Source: Paracoccaceae bacterium
Lineage (GTDB): Bacteria; Pseudomonadota; Alphaproteobacteria; Rhodobacterales; Rhodobacteraceae
Reading direction: 5' to 3'
Assembly (NCBI GenBank): GCA_018222585.1
Contig: JAAFAB010000006.1
Span: 62,001-126,000, forward strand
DNA length: 64,000 bases
Below the pieces are notes generated by a model. The model did no database searches. It was not told the DNA's origin and saw nothing but the letters and a program-made list of their open reading frames with translations. Of this stretch, positions 35,784 through 46,600 are shown piece after piece (positions within the stretch are counted from its first letter, which is position 1; every line of letters starts with the position of its first letter). The position numbers were made by a program, and so were the translations under genes.

Positions 35784-36854
35784 TCAGTGATAGGACGCCA
35801 GTTGCGCATCGCTTGGGTAGCTGCCCCGCGCCAGGGCAGAATCGTGCAGCCGTTCAGAGGGGTCGGCGCCAACGATGCGTGGCTTGCGCAGCAGGAACAG
35901 CTTCGAAAAGCTGCGCCACTGGCCAAGCGAGGGCGCATTGATGTCGCCGGGAAACCGCTCGCGCCAGCCCTGCGGCAGAGGCAGGCCGCGGAACTCGGCC
36001 TGGCCCAGCATCCAGACCAGCGGCAGGTTCGACAGGCCGCGCGCCTCGGTGAAGCCGCCCAGCTGGCCGCCCACATCGCCATGGGTGCCGGGAAACCAGA
36101 CCTGTTCCAGCCGACCCTGCCATCCGGGTTCACTGCGCCACATGACGGGGGCATAGACCTGCCGCGTCTCCTCCAGCGCGAGGGCATGGAAGCCCGATTT
36201 CACGCAGTGTGACAGCGCGTGGTTGTGAAAGGCGTGTTTGACCTCGGCCAGTTTCCACAGCAGCGGCAGGCGCAGTCCAAGGCTTTTCACCGTGTCGAAG
36301 GCGCCGATCATCTCGATCTGCACCTCGGTGTGACAGTTCTTCTCATGGAAGGCGCGGATCGCCTCGGCGCTGCCGCCCTCCTGGTAGAGTCGATACGCCT
36401 GGCGCACGTTGCGCTCGGTCGCGCGGGGGCCGCGCACCAGCCCGACCCGGTCGATCACCCCGGCAAGCGAACGCACGGCATAGGCGCCGCGCGAATAGCC
36501 GAACAGGAAGATCCGGTCGCCGGGCCGATAGCGCGAGGCCAGCGCCCCGTAGGCGGTGCGGATCTTGCGATTGATGCCGCGCCCCATGAGCACGTCCATG
36601 GTGTTGCGCCAGCTGTCCCACTGGATCCCGGCCTCGTAGTAGACAGACAGCGCGGCGCCGCTCTGCTCGTCCAGCAGCTTGTAGATCAGCCCTGCGTTGG
36701 TCTCCTGCCCCGGGTCGAGCGTCGACATGGTGCCGTCCAGGATCACCACATGGGTGACCGGCCCCCGTCCCGCTGCGCTGGCGGCCCGGCGCTGGCGCCG
36801 GAACCATCCGACCGGCCGCAGCCGGGCGAAGAGACGTTCAAGCGGCCGCTTCAC
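35784..36854 (-). CDS. DUF2235 alpha/beta hydrolase (Tle1-like phospholipase family)
   Basis: A 356-residue protein with the DUF2235 layout: VVILDGTMSTLDP strand-loop (about 36-48), nucleophile elbow LFGYSRGAYAVRSLAG (about 116-131, GxSxG), and the late HGDVGGQ with the catalytic His (about 259-265). The family includes type VI secretion phospholipase effectors, but nothing of a secretion system is near, so a housekeeping lipase is as likely. A basic N terminus (RRQRRAAS) is present. Its start overlaps the end of the upstream CoxL-like gene by 17 bp. Confidence 0.85.
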   Translation of the reverse strand: MKRPLERLFARLRPVGWFRRQRRAASAAGRGPVTHVVILDGTMSTLDPGQETNAGLIYKLLDEQSGAALSVYYEAGIQWDSWRNTMDVLMGRGINRKIRTAYGALASRYRPGDRIFLFGYSRGAYAVRSLAGVIDRVGLVRGPRATERNVRQAYRLYQEGGSAEAIRAFHEKNCHTEVQIEMIGAFDTVKSLGLRLPLLWKLAEVKHAFHNHALSHCVKSGFHALALEETRQVYAPVMWRSEPGWQGRLEQVWFPGTHGDVGGQLGGFTEARGLSNLPLVWMLGQAEFRGLPLPQGWRERFPGDINAPSLGQWRSFSKLFLLRKPRIVGADPSERLHDSALARGSYPSDAQLASYH

Positions 36855-39144
36855 TGCCTTCCGCAGCCTCCCTCAGCAGGGTCCAGACCCGTTGCGGGGT
36901 GAAGGGCATGTCGGCCCGGGCCACGCCGCGCGTCGCCAGCGCATCCATCACCGCGTTCGAGGCCGCGGCCATCGAACCCACGGTGCCGGCCTCGCCACAG
37001 CCCTTCATCCCCATTGGATTGCGGGTCGAGGGCACGGCCTCGGTCGAGAAGGAGATCATCGGCACGTCGCCGGCGCGCGGCATGGCGTAGTCCATGAAGG
37101 TCGCGGTCAGCAACTGGCCGTCCTCGTCGAAGGAGACGTTCTCCATCAGCGCCTGGCCGATACCCTGCACGACACCGCCGTGCACCTGGCCCTCGGCCAG
37201 CATCGGGTTGATGAGATTGCCGAAATCATCGACCACCGTGTAGCTTTCCAGGGTCACCTGGCCGGTCTCGGGGTCGACCTCGACCTCGGCGACATGGGCG
37301 CCGTTCGGGTAGGACCGGCCCGGCAGCTTCGCCTGTTCCTCATGCACCAGCAGTTCGGGACGGTTCGCCTCGCGCGCCATTTCGGCAACGTCGATCATCG
37401 TCGGCGCGGCGTTGGATCCCTTGATGCGGAACGCCTCGTCGTCGAAGGAGACATCCTCGGGGGCGACCTCCATCTTCTGCGCCAGGAACTCGGTGAATTT
37501 CTCGACCATGGTCGCGGTCACTGCCAGCGTGGCGTTGGACTGCGTCGTGACCGAGCGCGAGCCGCCGGTGCCGCCGCCGGTCGCGATGCGGTCACTGTCG
37601 CCCTGCACCACGCGGATCAGATCCATCGGGATGCCTGTCTGGTCGGAAAGGAACGTCGCATAGACCGTTTCATGCCCCTGGCCGTTGGACTGGGTGCCGA
37701 CGTAGATGTTCACCGTGCCGTCGGCGTTGAACTCCACCTTCGCGGTTTCGGAAGGGTCCCCCAGGATGGACTCGATGTAATAACAAAGTCCCAAGCCGCG
37801 CAGCTTTCCGCGACTTTCGGACTCCATCCGCCGACCGGCGAAGCCCGCCAGGTCGCAGGCCTGGGCCGCGGCATCCAGCAGGCGGGAAAAATCGCCCACG
37901 TCGTAGCTTTCTCCCGAGACCGTGTCATAGGGGAACTGGTCGGGGGCGATGAAGTTCTTGCGCCGCAACTCCCAGCCATCGACGCCCAGCTCGCGGGCTG
38001 CGTAGTCCATCGCGCGTTCCAGCAGGTAGTTCGCCTCGGGGCGACCGGCACCGCGATAGGCATCGGTCTGGGCGCTGTTGGAATAGAAGCCCTCGGCCTC
38101 CAGCAGCGCGGTCTTGATGTCGTAAACGCCGGTCAGGACGCGGGCGAAGAGATGGCTCTGGATCAGCTGACCGAAATTCGAGTTGTAGGCGCCCAGATTG
38201 TACTTCGTCTTGACGTGGTAGGCCGTGATCCGGTGGTCCGCATCGAAGCCGAGCGCGACCTCGTGCACCAGGTCGCGGGCACCGTTGTCGGCCAGCATCG
38301 ACTCGGTCCGGTCGGCGATCCAGCGCACCGGGCGGCCAAGCTCGCGCGCCGCGAAGGCGCAGAGCACGTATTCGGGGTAGGTCTTGGCCTTCATGCCGAA
38401 GCCGCCACCGACATCCGGATGGGTCACACGGACTTGCGCATTATCCAGCCCGAAGAGCGCGGCAAGCTCGGACTTGGCGCCCCAGACACCCTGACCGCCG
38501 AAGCACAGGTGCAGCCTCTTTCCTTCCCATTCGGCGAAGCAGCCACGCGGCTCCATGGCGACCACCATGACACGGTTGTCGGCGACCGTCGCGCGCACCA
38601 CGTGGGCCGCCCCGGAGAGCGCCGCTTCGACCGCCTCGGCATCGCCGAGCGCATAGTCCACGGCGCGGTTGCCCGGCACCTCGTCATGCACATCGGCCAC
38701 ATGGGCGGCGAGGAAGTTCTGCGCCGGCAGGTCCTCGTAGTCGAGAAGGATCAGCTCGGCGGCATCCTTGGCCTGGGCGGGGGTCTCGGCGATGATGATC
38801 GCCACCGCCTCGCCGACGAACCGCAGCTTTCCCTCGGCCAGCAGAGGGTGACGGACTTCCGCCCCCTTGCTGCCATCGCGGTTCGGCGCCAGCGAGGCCG
38901 ACAGCCCTCCGGTCAGCCCGCCCGCGTGCAAATCCTCGCTGCAAAGCACCAGGTGCACCCCCGGGGCCTGCCGCGCCTCTGTCACGTCCAGCGAGGTGAT
39001 CCTGCCATGCGCCACCGGAGAGCGGAAGACATGGGCGTGAAGCGCCCCTTCGGGAGCAATATCATCGACGTAGCGGCCCTGTCCGGTGACGAAACGCACG
39101 TCCTCGACGCGGCTGACCGACTGGCTTTTCCCGAACTTTTCCAT
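36838..39144 (-). CDS. Xanthine dehydrogenase-family molybdopterin-binding subunit, form II CoxL-like
   Basis: A 768-residue molybdenum hydroxylase large subunit. The active-site loop is AYRGAGRPE (about 360-368), which is the form II signature (true CO dehydrogenase has AYRCSFR), and the catalytic Glu is in GCGEAGTVG (about 713). [14 protein letters not shown] and [10 protein letters not shown] are cofactor-contacting blocks. It would hydroxylate a carbon centre of an unidentified substrate. The small [2Fe-2S] and FAD subunits are not adjacent. The ATG at 39144 has GGAGAGGGAG before it; 14 more codons are open upstream. Confidence 0.9.
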   Translation of the reverse strand: MEKFGKSQSVSRVEDVRFVTGQGRYVDDIAPEGALHAHVFRSPVAHGRITSLDVTEARQAPGVHLVLCSEDLHAGGLTGGLSASLAPNRDGSKGAEVRHPLLAEGKLRFVGEAVAIIIAETPAQAKDAAELILLDYEDLPAQNFLAAHVADVHDEVPGNRAVDYALGDAEAVEAALSGAAHVVRATVADNRVMVVAMEPRGCFAEWEGKRLHLCFGGQGVWGAKSELAALFGLDNAQVRVTHPDVGGGFGMKAKTYPEYVLCAFAARELGRPVRWIADRTESMLADNGARDLVHEVALGFDADHRITAYHVKTKYNLGAYNSNFGQLIQSHLFARVLTGVYDIKTALLEAEGFYSNSAQTDAYRGAGRPEANYLLERAMDYAARELGVDGWELRRKNFIAPDQFPYDTVSGESYDVGDFSRLLDAAAQACDLAGFAGRRMESESRGKLRGLGLCYYIESILGDPSETAKVEFNADGTVNIYVGTQSNGQGHETVYATFLSDQTGIPMDLIRVVQGDSDRIATGGGTGGSRSVTTQSNATLAVTATMVEKFTEFLAQKMEVAPEDVSFDDEAFRIKGSNAAPTMIDVAEMAREANRPELLVHEEQAKLPGRSYPNGAHVAEVEVDPETGQVTLESYTVVDDFGNLINPMLAEGQVHGGVVQGIGQALMENVSFDEDGQLLTATFMDYAMPRAGDVPMISFSTEAVPSTRNPMGMKGCGEAGTVGSMAAASNAVMDALATRGVARADMPFTPQRVWTLLREAAEGSEAAA

Positions 39145-39406
39145 GACCCTGCTCCCTCTCCTGGTCGCTGCTGGGGGATCCCCCAAGGGGGGAGACTATC
39201 CTTTCGAACCGCATAGTCCAGAGCCGGCGCCAGGATTTCAGCCTGCATCTGCGCACATCGGCCAGCGGATGCCGCGGCGCGACGACTTCGGGCATCGCAG
39301 GCGTGCGGACGGACCGCCACGAGGCGGCGGGGCTTCACCTTCAGCCGGGCTTGCGCTATCCCCTCGGGCCAGAACAGACGCCCTCAGTCATACGGGATAC
39401 AGCCAG

Positions 39407-42400
39407 ATGGCCATGGAAAAGACCTTCGACGCCGCCGAAGCGGAACCGCGCATCTCCGCCGCCTGGGAAGAGGCCGGAGCCTTCAAGGCCGGTGCGAACG
39501 CCAAACCCGGCGCGGACAGCTTCTGCGTGATGATCCCGCCGCCCAACGTGACCGGCGCGCTGCATGTGGGCCATGCCTTCAACAACACCCTGCAGGACAT
39601 CCTGACCCGCTGGCACCGGATGCGCGGCTTCGACGTGCTCTGGCAGCCCGGCCAGGACCACGCCGGCATCGCCACCCAGCTGCAGGTGGAAAAGATGCTG
39701 GCTGCCGAGGGCAACGCGGGCCGTCGCGAGCTGGGCCGCGAGAAGTTCCTGGAAAAGGTGTGGGAATGGAAGGGTCAGTACGGCTCGACCATCATCAGCC
39801 AGCTGAAGCGCCTCGGGTCTTCCTGCGACTGGTCGCGCAACGCCTTCACCATGGCCGGCGCCCCGGGCGATCCGAAAATCGGCCATGAAAACAGCCCCAA
39901 CTTCCACGATGCCGTGATCAAGGTCTTCGTCGACATGTACGACAAGGGCCTGATCTATCGCGGCAAGCGGCTGGTCAACTGGGACCCGCATTTCGAGACC
40001 GCGATCTCTGACCTCGAGGTCGAGAACATCGAGGTCGCGGGCCACATGTGGCACTTCAAGTACAAGCTGGCCGGCGGCGAGACCTACACCTACGTCGAGA
40101 AGGACGAGGACGGGAACGTCACCTTCTCCGAGGAACGCGATTACATCTCCATCGCCACCACCCGGCCCGAAACCATGCTGGGCGACGGCGCCGTTGCGGT
40201 GCATCCCGATGACGCGCGTTACGCCCCCATCGTCGGCAAGATGGTGCACCTGCCGCTCTGTGACCGCCTGATCCCCATCGTGACGGATGAATACCCCGAT
40301 GCCAGCTTCGGCTCCGGCGCGGTGAAGATCACCGGCGCGCATGACTTCAACGACTACATGGTCGCCAAACGCTGCGGGTTGCCGATGTACCGGCTGATGG
40401 ACATGGCGGGCAACATGCGCGCCGATGGCAACGACTACGACACCTGCGTCGCCCGCGCCCGCGAGATCGCCGCAGGCAGCGATGCCACCGAGATGGAGAT
40501 CGACACCCTCAACCTGGTGCCCGAGAAATACCGCGGCATGGACCGCTTCGAGGCCCGCAAGGCCGTGGTCGAGGATATCACCGCCGCCGGTCTGGCCGTG
40601 ATGACCACCGCCTCGGATATCCGCCTCGGCGGCAAGCGTCCCGAGGGCGAGGAAGGCGAAGAGATCGTGCCGCTGGTCGAGGCCAAGCCGATCATGCAGC
40701 CCTTCGGTGACCGCTCAAAGGTGGTGATCGAACCGATGCTGACCGACCAGTGGTTCGTCGACAGCGCCCAGATCGTGCAGCCCGCGCTGGCAGCCGTCCG
40801 CGAGGGGCGCACCAAGATCATGCCGGAATCGGGCGAAAAGACCTATTACCACTGGCTTGAGAACATCGAGCCCTGGTGCATCTCGCGCCAGCTGTGGTGG
40901 GGCCACCAGATCCCGGTCTGGTACGGCATCGACCTTGGCACCCTGAAGCAGGGCGGCGACGGCGAGCTTGACCTGGTCGACATGCTGACCCTCTTCATCG
41001 ACGAGCACATGGTGCACATGGGCGATGTCGAGGCCTGTGGCGCCGAGGTGGATGACGTTCTCTCGCGCTTCCAGGATCTGAACGCCGATCTGCCCTCTCC
41101 GCTGTCCCATGCCCGCATCGTTGAGGTCGCGGACAAGAAGGCGGCCCAGCACGCCCTGGCGGAAAGCCTGGCGGAGTACACCGCGACCCAGGACCCGACC
41201 AGGCTGATCTATCCGATCTGGCGTGATGCGGATGTGCTCGACACCTGGTTCTCCTCCGGCCTCTGGCCGATCGGCACCCTCGGCTGGCCGCAGGAAACGC
41301 CCGAACTGGCGCGCTACTTCCCCACCGATGTGCTGATCACCGGCGAGGACATCCTGTTCTTCTGGGTCGCCCGGATGATGATGATGCAACTCGCCGTGGT
41401 CGATCAGGAGCCTTTCCATACCGTCTACCTGCACCAGCTCGTCCGCGACGAGAAGGGCAAGAAGATGTCCAAGACCACCGGCAATGTCATCGACCCGCTG
41501 GAAATCATCGACGAATACGGCGCCGATGCCCTGCGCATGACCAATGCCTCGATGGCGGCCATCGGCGGCGTGCTGAAGCTGTCGGAAGAGCGCATCAAGG
41601 GTTATCGCAACTTTGGCACGAAGCTTTGGAACGCCACCCGCTTCGCCGAGATGAACGGCGTCTTCGAAGCCGGTGCACCATCCAAGGAGGTGCCTGCCGC
41701 CACCGCCACCGTCAACAAGTGGATCATCGGCGAGACCGCGAAGATCCGCGCCGAGGTCGATGCGGCGCTGGAGGCCTACAAGTTCAACGAGGCCGCCCTT
41801 GGCCTCTACGCCTATGTCTGGGGCAAGGTCTGCGACTGGTACGTCGAATTCGCCAAGCCGCTGCTGAACGACGGAGCGCCCGAACAGGCCGAGACCCGCG
41901 CCGTCATGGGCTGGGTCATCGACCAGTGCCTGACCATGCTGCACCCGATCATGCCCTTCATCACCGAAGAGCTCTGGTCGACCACCGCGCAGCGCGACGG
42001 GCTGCTGGCACATAACGACTGGCCGGCCTATGGGCCCGAGCTGATCGACGCGCAGGCCGATGCGGAAATGAACTGGGTCATCGCGCTGATCGAGAGCATC
42101 CGCTCGGCCCGCGCCCAGATGCATGTGCCCGCGGGTCTCTACGTGCCGCTGGTGGTCACCGATTTCTCGGACAGCGCCCGCGCCGCCTGGGACAAGAACG
42201 AGACCCTGATCAAGCGCCTCGCCCGTGTCGGCGACCTTGAGGTGGTCGAGGGGTTCCCCAAGGGCACGATCACCCTGCCTGCCGAGGGCGCGACCTTCGG
42301 CCTGCCGCTGGCTGACGTGATCGACGTGGCCGAGGAAAAGGCCCGGTTGGAGAAGTCGCTGCAGAAGCTGGCCAAGGAAATCGGCGGCCTTGCCGGGCGG

Positions 42401-42532
42401 CTGAAGAACCCCAACTTCGCCACCTCCGCCCCCGCCGAAGTGGTGGCCGAGACCCAGGCCAACCTCGACGCCCGCCAGGAAGAGGAAGCCAAGCTCAAGG
42501 CTGCGCTGGAGCGGATGAACGAGCTGGGCTGA
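39407..42532 (+). CDS. valS: Valyl-tRNA synthetase
   Basis: A 1041-residue class I synthetase. [15 protein letters not shown] holds the HIGH motif (about 42-56), [11 protein letters not shown] the KMSKS motif, and DHAGIATQ and [15 protein letters not shown] are ValRS-specific blocks; the last 70 residues form the coiled-coil tRNA-binding arm. It is longer than the usual 950 residues: between VWYG and DVLDTWFSS about 100 residues occur where E. coli has about 40. The start MAMEKTF is chosen by homology; the frame stays open upstream. A strong terminator follows. Confidence 0.96.
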   Translation: MAMEKTFDAAEAEPRISAAWEEAGAFKAGANAKPGADSFCVMIPPPNVTGALHVGHAFNNTLQDILTRWHRMRGFDVLWQPGQDHAGIATQLQVEKMLAAEGNAGRRELGREKFLEKVWEWKGQYGSTIISQLKRLGSSCDWSRNAFTMAGAPGDPKIGHENSPNFHDAVIKVFVDMYDKGLIYRGKRLVNWDPHFETAISDLEVENIEVAGHMWHFKYKLAGGETYTYVEKDEDGNVTFSEERDYISIATTRPETMLGDGAVAVHPDDARYAPIVGKMVHLPLCDRLIPIVTDEYPDASFGSGAVKITGAHDFNDYMVAKRCGLPMYRLMDMAGNMRADGNDYDTCVARAREIAAGSDATEMEIDTLNLVPEKYRGMDRFEARKAVVEDITAAGLAVMTTASDIRLGGKRPEGEEGEEIVPLVEAKPIMQPFGDRSKVVIEPMLTDQWFVDSAQIVQPALAAVREGRTKIMPESGEKTYYHWLENIEPWCISRQLWWGHQIPVWYGIDLGTLKQGGDGELDLVDMLTLFIDEHMVHMGDVEACGAEVDDVLSRFQDLNADLPSPLSHARIVEVADKKAAQHALAESLAEYTATQDPTRLIYPIWRDADVLDTWFSSGLWPIGTLGWPQETPELARYFPTDVLITGEDILFFWVARMMMMQLAVVDQEPFHTVYLHQLVRDEKGKKMSKTTGNVIDPLEIIDEYGADALRMTNASMAAIGGVLKLSEERIKGYRNFGTKLWNATRFAEMNGVFEAGAPSKEVPAATATVNKWIIGETAKIRAEVDAALEAYKFNEAALGLYAYVWGKVCDWYVEFAKPLLNDGAPEQAETRAVMGWVIDQCLTMLHPIMPFITEELWSTTAQRDGLLAHNDWPAYGPELIDAQADAEMNWVIALIESIRSARAQMHVPAGLYVPLVVTDFSDSARAAWDKNETLIKRLARVGDLEVVEGFPKGTITLPAEGATFGLPLADVIDVAEEKARLEKSLQKLAKEIGGLAGRLKNPNFATSAPAEVVAETQANLDARQEEEAKLKAALERMNELG

Positions 42533-42551
42533 CGCCGGTCCCCGAACATCG

Positions 42552-42580
42552 AAAGGCCCGCTCGACCGAGCGGGCCTTTT
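42552..42580 (+). terminator. Rho-independent terminator of valS
   Basis: AAAGGCCCGCTCG (42552-42564) pairs perfectly with CGAGCGGGCCTTT (42567-42579) and is followed by T; 19 bp after the valS stop. Palindromic A/T edges may let it serve the convergent monooxygenase gene too. Confidence 0.9.
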
Positions 42581-42616
42581 GCATTCAAGGGCCATTCCCC
42601 TTGCCGTCGCGGCGCC

Positions 42617-44470
42617 TCACCCCCGCCGCATGAAGCCATCGAAGTAGCGCGCCAGCGCCTCTCCCCCGTCCAGCGGCAGCACATGGCCGATATACTGATC
42701 GGGGCGCACCACCAGCAGCGCACCCTGCCGCCGGTCCACACCGCGCAGGGCGTAGAGATCACGCCCCGGCGCCGTCTCGGCACAGAAGACCTTCTCGTAG
42801 TCCGGCAGGGCGAAACGACCCTTCCTTGGCAACAGCAGCCCCGGAAGATCGGTCACATCCATGCCCCGGCAAGAGGCGGGAAGGACCGCGCGCAGGTCGA
42901 TCCGCGCGTCGATATCCGCGCCCTCGGGCGTGTAACGCAGGATCGCAGAGGCCGGGTCTTGCGCGAGGAACCGGCAGAGCTCGGGCAGCGCCGCGCCGGG
43001 GGCCAGGGGATCGGCCTCGGGCGCGATGGCAATCAGGCGGAAGCGGGTATCGGCTTCGATGACCTCCCCCAGCTCCATCGGCTTCGCATCCGCCAGCCGC
43101 ACCACCGGCACGGAATGCAGCCGGGTCCCCAGCTCGAAGCCCGTCGCGAGGGACTGCCCTTCGCCGGTGCCGGTCAGCACCGAAGGCCGGTACTGCACCG
43201 AGACCCCGGCCGTGTAGCGCCCCTGCCGCAGGAACTGGCGCTGCACCGGTGGCATGTCGTCAGTCTGCTCCGCCCCCTGTTCCTTGATCGCCTGCGACCA
43301 GTGCCGGTCGAAATCGATCAACTCCTGCGCCACCAGCTGACGCTCGGCGGAATAGCTGTGCAACAGGGCCGGATCGGCCTCGCCCAGCAGGGCCGCCTTC
43401 AGCTTCCAGCCGAGGTTGAAGGCGTCGCCCATCGAGACATTCATCCCCTGCCCCGCCTTGGGGCTGTGGGTGTGGCAGGCATCGCCGGCGATGAAGACCA
43501 CCGGCAGGGCACCGTCCCCGGCATCGTCGAAACGATCGGTCAGCCGCTGACCAATCTGGTAGGCGGACCACCAGACCACGTCCTTCACGTCGAAGCTGTA
43601 GGGCGCCAGCACCCGCCGCGCCTTCTCGATCAGCTGCTGCACGGTGATGTTGCGATCCGCCACCCGTTCGTCCGGGCCAAGGGTGCCCTGCTCGACGTAG
43701 AGCCGCACCAGGTGGCCGCCCTCGCGCGGGATCACCAGGATGGTGCCGGCGCTTTCGGACTGGATGACGGCCTTGAAGCGAATGTCGGGAAAGTCCGTGT
43801 CCACCAGCACATCCATGACGCCCCAGACCTGGTTGGCCGAGGCGCCCTTCAGGTCCAGCCCGATGGCCCCGCGCACGGCGCTGCGCGCGCCGTCGCAGCC
43901 CGCCACGTAGCGGGCCCGCACTTCCTCCAGCGCATCGCCGCGCCGCAGGATGACCCTTGCCGGATGGCTGCGGGTCCGGTCGATCTCCAGCGAGACGAAT
44001 TCGGTGTCATACTCCGGCGCCAGCCGCGTCGGCGCCTTGCGCATCACATCGAGATACATGTCATGGATCCGCGCCTGGTTGAGGATCACATGCGGCATTT
44101 CCGACAGCCCGTCCTCGACATCCTGGACCCGGCCGGCGCGGGCGATCCCGCCGGGTGCGGGCGTCCAGAAGACCGTTTCGTTCACCCAGTAGGCTTCCCG
44201 CATGACCTTCCCAGCGAAACCGAAGGCCCGGAACATCTCCATCGAGCGGCAGGAGACGCCATCCGCCTGCCCCTTCTCCATCGGCCCCGGCTTGCGCTCG
44301 ACAATCCGGGTGGTGACCTGCGGGAAGTGCGCCAGCTGTGCCGCAAGGGTCAGACCCGCAGGGCCGCAGCCGACGATCAGCACATCGACCTCTCCCGGCG
44401 TGCCACGGACCTCTGCCGCCGGGGCAATGTCCGGGTCGCCCGGGCGGAACCCGTTCAGGTGAAATTGCAT
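42617..44470 (-). CDS. FAD-dependent aromatic monooxygenase (phenol 2-monooxygenase / MobA-like)
   Basis: A 617-residue class A flavin hydroxylase. FAD-binding motifs: DVLIVGCGPAGLTLAAQL (about 29-46), the DG segment GCDGARSAVR (about 206-215), and GDACHTHSPKAGQGMNVSMGDAFNLGWKL cut across residues 350-380. The thioredoxin-like C-terminal domain (about 450-617) is that of phenol 2-monooxygenase and 3-hydroxybenzoate 4-hydroxylase. It would hydroxylate a phenolic substrate using NAD(P)H. GGAGGACGCG precedes the ATG. A palindromic operator lies 41 bp upstream and a MarR gene is divergent. Confidence 0.9.
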   Translation of the reverse strand: MQFHLNGFRPGDPDIAPAAEVRGTPGEVDVLIVGCGPAGLTLAAQLAHFPQVTTRIVERKPGPMEKGQADGVSCRSMEMFRAFGFAGKVMREAYWVNETVFWTPAPGGIARAGRVQDVEDGLSEMPHVILNQARIHDMYLDVMRKAPTRLAPEYDTEFVSLEIDRTRSHPARVILRRGDALEEVRARYVAGCDGARSAVRGAIGLDLKGASANQVWGVMDVLVDTDFPDIRFKAVIQSESAGTILVIPREGGHLVRLYVEQGTLGPDERVADRNITVQQLIEKARRVLAPYSFDVKDVVWWSAYQIGQRLTDRFDDAGDGALPVVFIAGDACHTHSPKAGQGMNVSMGDAFNLGWKLKAALLGEADPALLHSYSAERQLVAQELIDFDRHWSQAIKEQGAEQTDDMPPVQRQFLRQGRYTAGVSVQYRPSVLTGTGEGQSLATGFELGTRLHSVPVVRLADAKPMELGEVIEADTRFRLIAIAPEADPLAPGAALPELCRFLAQDPASAILRYTPEGADIDARIDLRAVLPASCRGMDVTDLPGLLLPRKGRFALPDYEKVFCAETAPGRDLYALRGVDRRQGALLVVRPDQYIGHVLPLDGGEALARYFDGFMRRG

Positions 44471-44510
44471 CGCGTCCTCCTGCGCCTGACGGGCCTCCCC
44501 GCCCGGCGAC

Positions 44511-44530
44511 ATGATAAGTACGCTTATCAT
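44511..44530. promoter_or_regulatory. Perfect palindrome, probable MarR operator
   Basis: ATGATAAG-TACG-CTTATCAT is a perfect dyad with 8-bp arms in the 137-bp gap between the monooxygenase and marR genes. It is 41 bp from the monooxygenase start and 78 bp from the marR start, well placed to repress the former. The matching regulator is presumably the adjacent MarR protein. Confidence 0.75.
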
Positions 44531-44607
44531 TCACCTCAACAGAATAATTTTCCTGCATATCAATACGTGTTAGATTGCTGACAACATTCACCTTTCCAAG
44601 GGTCATC

Positions 44608-45042
44608 ATGGACAGTGAAGTGCACGGGATGGTCGGCCACCTGGTCCGTCGGCTGCAGCAGCGGGCGACTCGGCTGTTCCATGACAGGGTGCGCGTCGGC
44701 GGGCAGGAGCTGACCTCGGTGCAGTTCGCCGCGCTCTACATGCTGCGCGAACAGCCGGGGCTGGATCAGGCACGGCTGGCCGAGCTGATCTCCTACGATC
44801 GGGCGACCATCGGCGGCGTGGTCGAACGGCTGGAGAAACGCGGCCTGCTGCAGCGCGCGGTCAACCGGCAGGACCGGCGGGCCCGGGTGCTGCGCCTGAC
44901 CGAGGCGGGCACGGCGGCGGTCACCGCCCTGCTGCCGGAGGTGCGGGCGATCCAGGACGACATCCTGGCCAACCTGGACGCGGAGGAACGCGCCACGCTG
45001 CGCCGCCTGCTGGTGAAATCGCTGGGCGCGGAGGCGGGCTAG
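44608..45042 (+). CDS. MarR-family transcriptional regulator, divergent to monooxygenase
   Basis: A 144-residue winged-helix regulator. Recognition helix region LDQARLAELISYDRATIGGVVERLE (about 54-78) and wing NRQDRRARVLRLTEAG (about 89-104) follow the MarR pattern. Its position next to an aromatic hydroxylase with a shared palindromic region suggests it is relieved by a phenolic ligand. Start at ATG 44608 (MDSEVHGM); an AAGGG lies just before. Confidence 0.9.
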   Translation: MDSEVHGMVGHLVRRLQQRATRLFHDRVRVGGQELTSVQFAALYMLREQPGLDQARLAELISYDRATIGGVVERLEKRGLLQRAVNRQDRRARVLRLTEAGTAAVTALLPEVRAIQDDILANLDAEERATLRRLLVKSLGAEAG

Positions 45043-45046
45043 GCGC

Positions 45047-46279
45047 TCACTCCAGCCCGGGTCCGGCCTTCGGCACATCGGTGCGGATGATCCCCCGGCG
45101 CCGTTCCACCCGGACCAGCCAGAGCCCGGCCACCAGGCCGATCACCGCAACCGAGAGCATGGCGGCCAGCAGGACCTCCATCGCCAGCTCGGGCACGAGC
45201 ACCAGGCCGACGGCGCCGGTGGCCAGCGCCCCGGCAAACTGGATCATCGCCGAGCTCAGCCCCGAGGCCGCCCCCGCCAGGTGCGGACGCACCGCCATGA
45301 CGCCGCTTGCGGCATTGGGCGCGGTCAGCCCGTTGCCCAGCCCGTTCAGCACCATGCAGGAGACCAGCAGCGGAATTGTCAGCAGCCCGATCTCCAGCGC
45401 CACCAGCGCCAGCAGCAGCCCCAGGGCCGCCGCCAGGCGTCCGATGATCACCAGGCGGGTCAGCGGCCAGTCGACACGCCTGGCCACCTGGCCGGACACG
45501 TAGCTGCCCAGCATGAAGCCCACCGACATGGTGGCCATGTAGAGGCCCAGCTCTCCCGCGCCCATGCCGAAGGTGGTCGACAGCGCCAGCGGCGCGGCGG
45601 CGACGAAGACATGGAAGGTGGCGATGGAGAAGCTCCAGCAGGTCGCGTAGCCCCAGAAACGGGGCGAGCCGAGAAGTTCGGGCCAGGCACGGAAATGCGC
45701 CGCGAATCCGGTGCCGCGGCTGCGGTGCGTCTCGCCCAGGTCGACCCAGGCCAGGATCAGCACCGCCAGCCCCAGCAGGGTGTAGAAGGCGAAGTTGCCG
45801 CGCCAGCCGAAGACCTCGTCGATGACCCCGCCGAGAACCGGGCCGACCAGCGGCCCGAGCGCCATCACCATCGAGACCGTGGACATCTTCTGCGACAGCT
45901 CGCGCGGCTCGTACTGGTCGCGCATCACCGCCCGGCTCAGCGCCACGCCGACGGTGGCCGCGGCCTGCAACATGCGCCCGATCCAGAAGACGGTGATATC
46001 CGAGGTCAGCGCGCAGAGCGCCGAGGCAAAGGTGAAGACCGCCATGCCGCCCAGGATCACCGGACGCCGCCCGATCACGTCCGACAGCGGGCCGAACAGC
46101 AGCTGCATCACCGCCGTCACCAGCAGGTAGGCGCCGATCACCAGGCTCATCGCACCGTAGTCGACGCCGAAGTCGCGCGCCATGCCGGGCAGCGAAGGCA
46201 CGAACATGTTGATGGTCAGGATGGCGCTGCCGGTCAGGATGATGAGGGTGGACAGATGTGGCGGGGTGCGGGCGGGCAT
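45047..46279 (-). CDS. MFS transporter, Bcr/CflA-like drug efflux
   Basis: A 410-residue, twelve-helix carrier. The loop 2-3 motif GPLSDVIGRRPVILGG (about 62-77) and the helix 5 motif ALGPLVGPVLGGVIDEVFGWR (DHA1 motif C type) assign it to the Bcr/CflA drug-resistance group. AAGGAGAGCACATG gives the start. It converges on the MarR gene, 4 bp apart, and lies after the DUF2842 gene on the same strand. Confidence 0.9.
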   Translation of the reverse strand: MPARTPPHLSTLIILTGSAILTINMFVPSLPGMARDFGVDYGAMSLVIGAYLLVTAVMQLLFGPLSDVIGRRPVILGGMAVFTFASALCALTSDITVFWIGRMLQAAATVGVALSRAVMRDQYEPRELSQKMSTVSMVMALGPLVGPVLGGVIDEVFGWRGNFAFYTLLGLAVLILAWVDLGETHRSRGTGFAAHFRAWPELLGSPRFWGYATCWSFSIATFHVFVAAAPLALSTTFGMGAGELGLYMATMSVGFMLGSYVSGQVARRVDWPLTRLVIIGRLAAALGLLLALVALEIGLLTIPLLVSCMVLNGLGNGLTAPNAASGVMAVRPHLAGAASGLSSAMIQFAGALATGAVGLVLVPELAMEVLLAAMLSVAVIGLVAGLWLVRVERRRGIIRTDVPKAGPGLE

Positions 46280-46319
46280 GTGCTCTCCTTGAACGTCTCG
46301 ACCTCCCCCGACGCCGTCT

Positions 46320-46571
46320 CTATGCCCTCTCGTCGGAGCCTGCATCCTCTTTCGACACCTGTGCCGGGTCCGCCTGGCCGATACCGCGGAAGACCGCACG
46401 CAGCGGCCAGGCCCAGAGCACGCCCAGCACGATGTAGACCAGCAGCTCGACCAGGATCGGCGGGCGGCCGAGCCAGTTCATCACCGTGACGCAGGCCACG
46501 ATATAGAGCGGCAGGCCGATGACCAGGATCACGAGCGACCAGCGCCGGCGGGCCTTGTAACTCAGTGCCAT
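46320..46571 (-). CDS. DUF2842 family membrane protein
   Basis: An 83-residue protein beginning MALSYKARRRWSL with two membrane helices (about 12-32 and 40-60) and the conserved PLRAVFRGIGQADP near the C terminus, matching DUF2842 of alphaproteobacteria. Function unknown. The frame is open upstream across a palindromic repeat, but MALSYK is the family start. Confidence 0.85.
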   Translation of the reverse strand: MALSYKARRRWSLVILVIGLPLYIVACVTVMNWLGRPPILVELLVYIVLGVLWAWPLRAVFRGIGQADPAQVSKEDAGSDERA

Positions 46572-46600
46572 GATGGTCTCCTCTGCGGTCTCGGTGGTGG

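Noticed and set aside
35784-36854. Type VI secretion effector.
   Set aside because: DUF2235 is present, but no VgrG, Hcp, adaptor or immunity gene is nearby.
36838-39144. True aerobic CO dehydrogenase large subunit.
   Set aside because: The active-site loop is AYRGAGR (form II), not AYRCSFR, and no coxM/coxS genes are adjacent.
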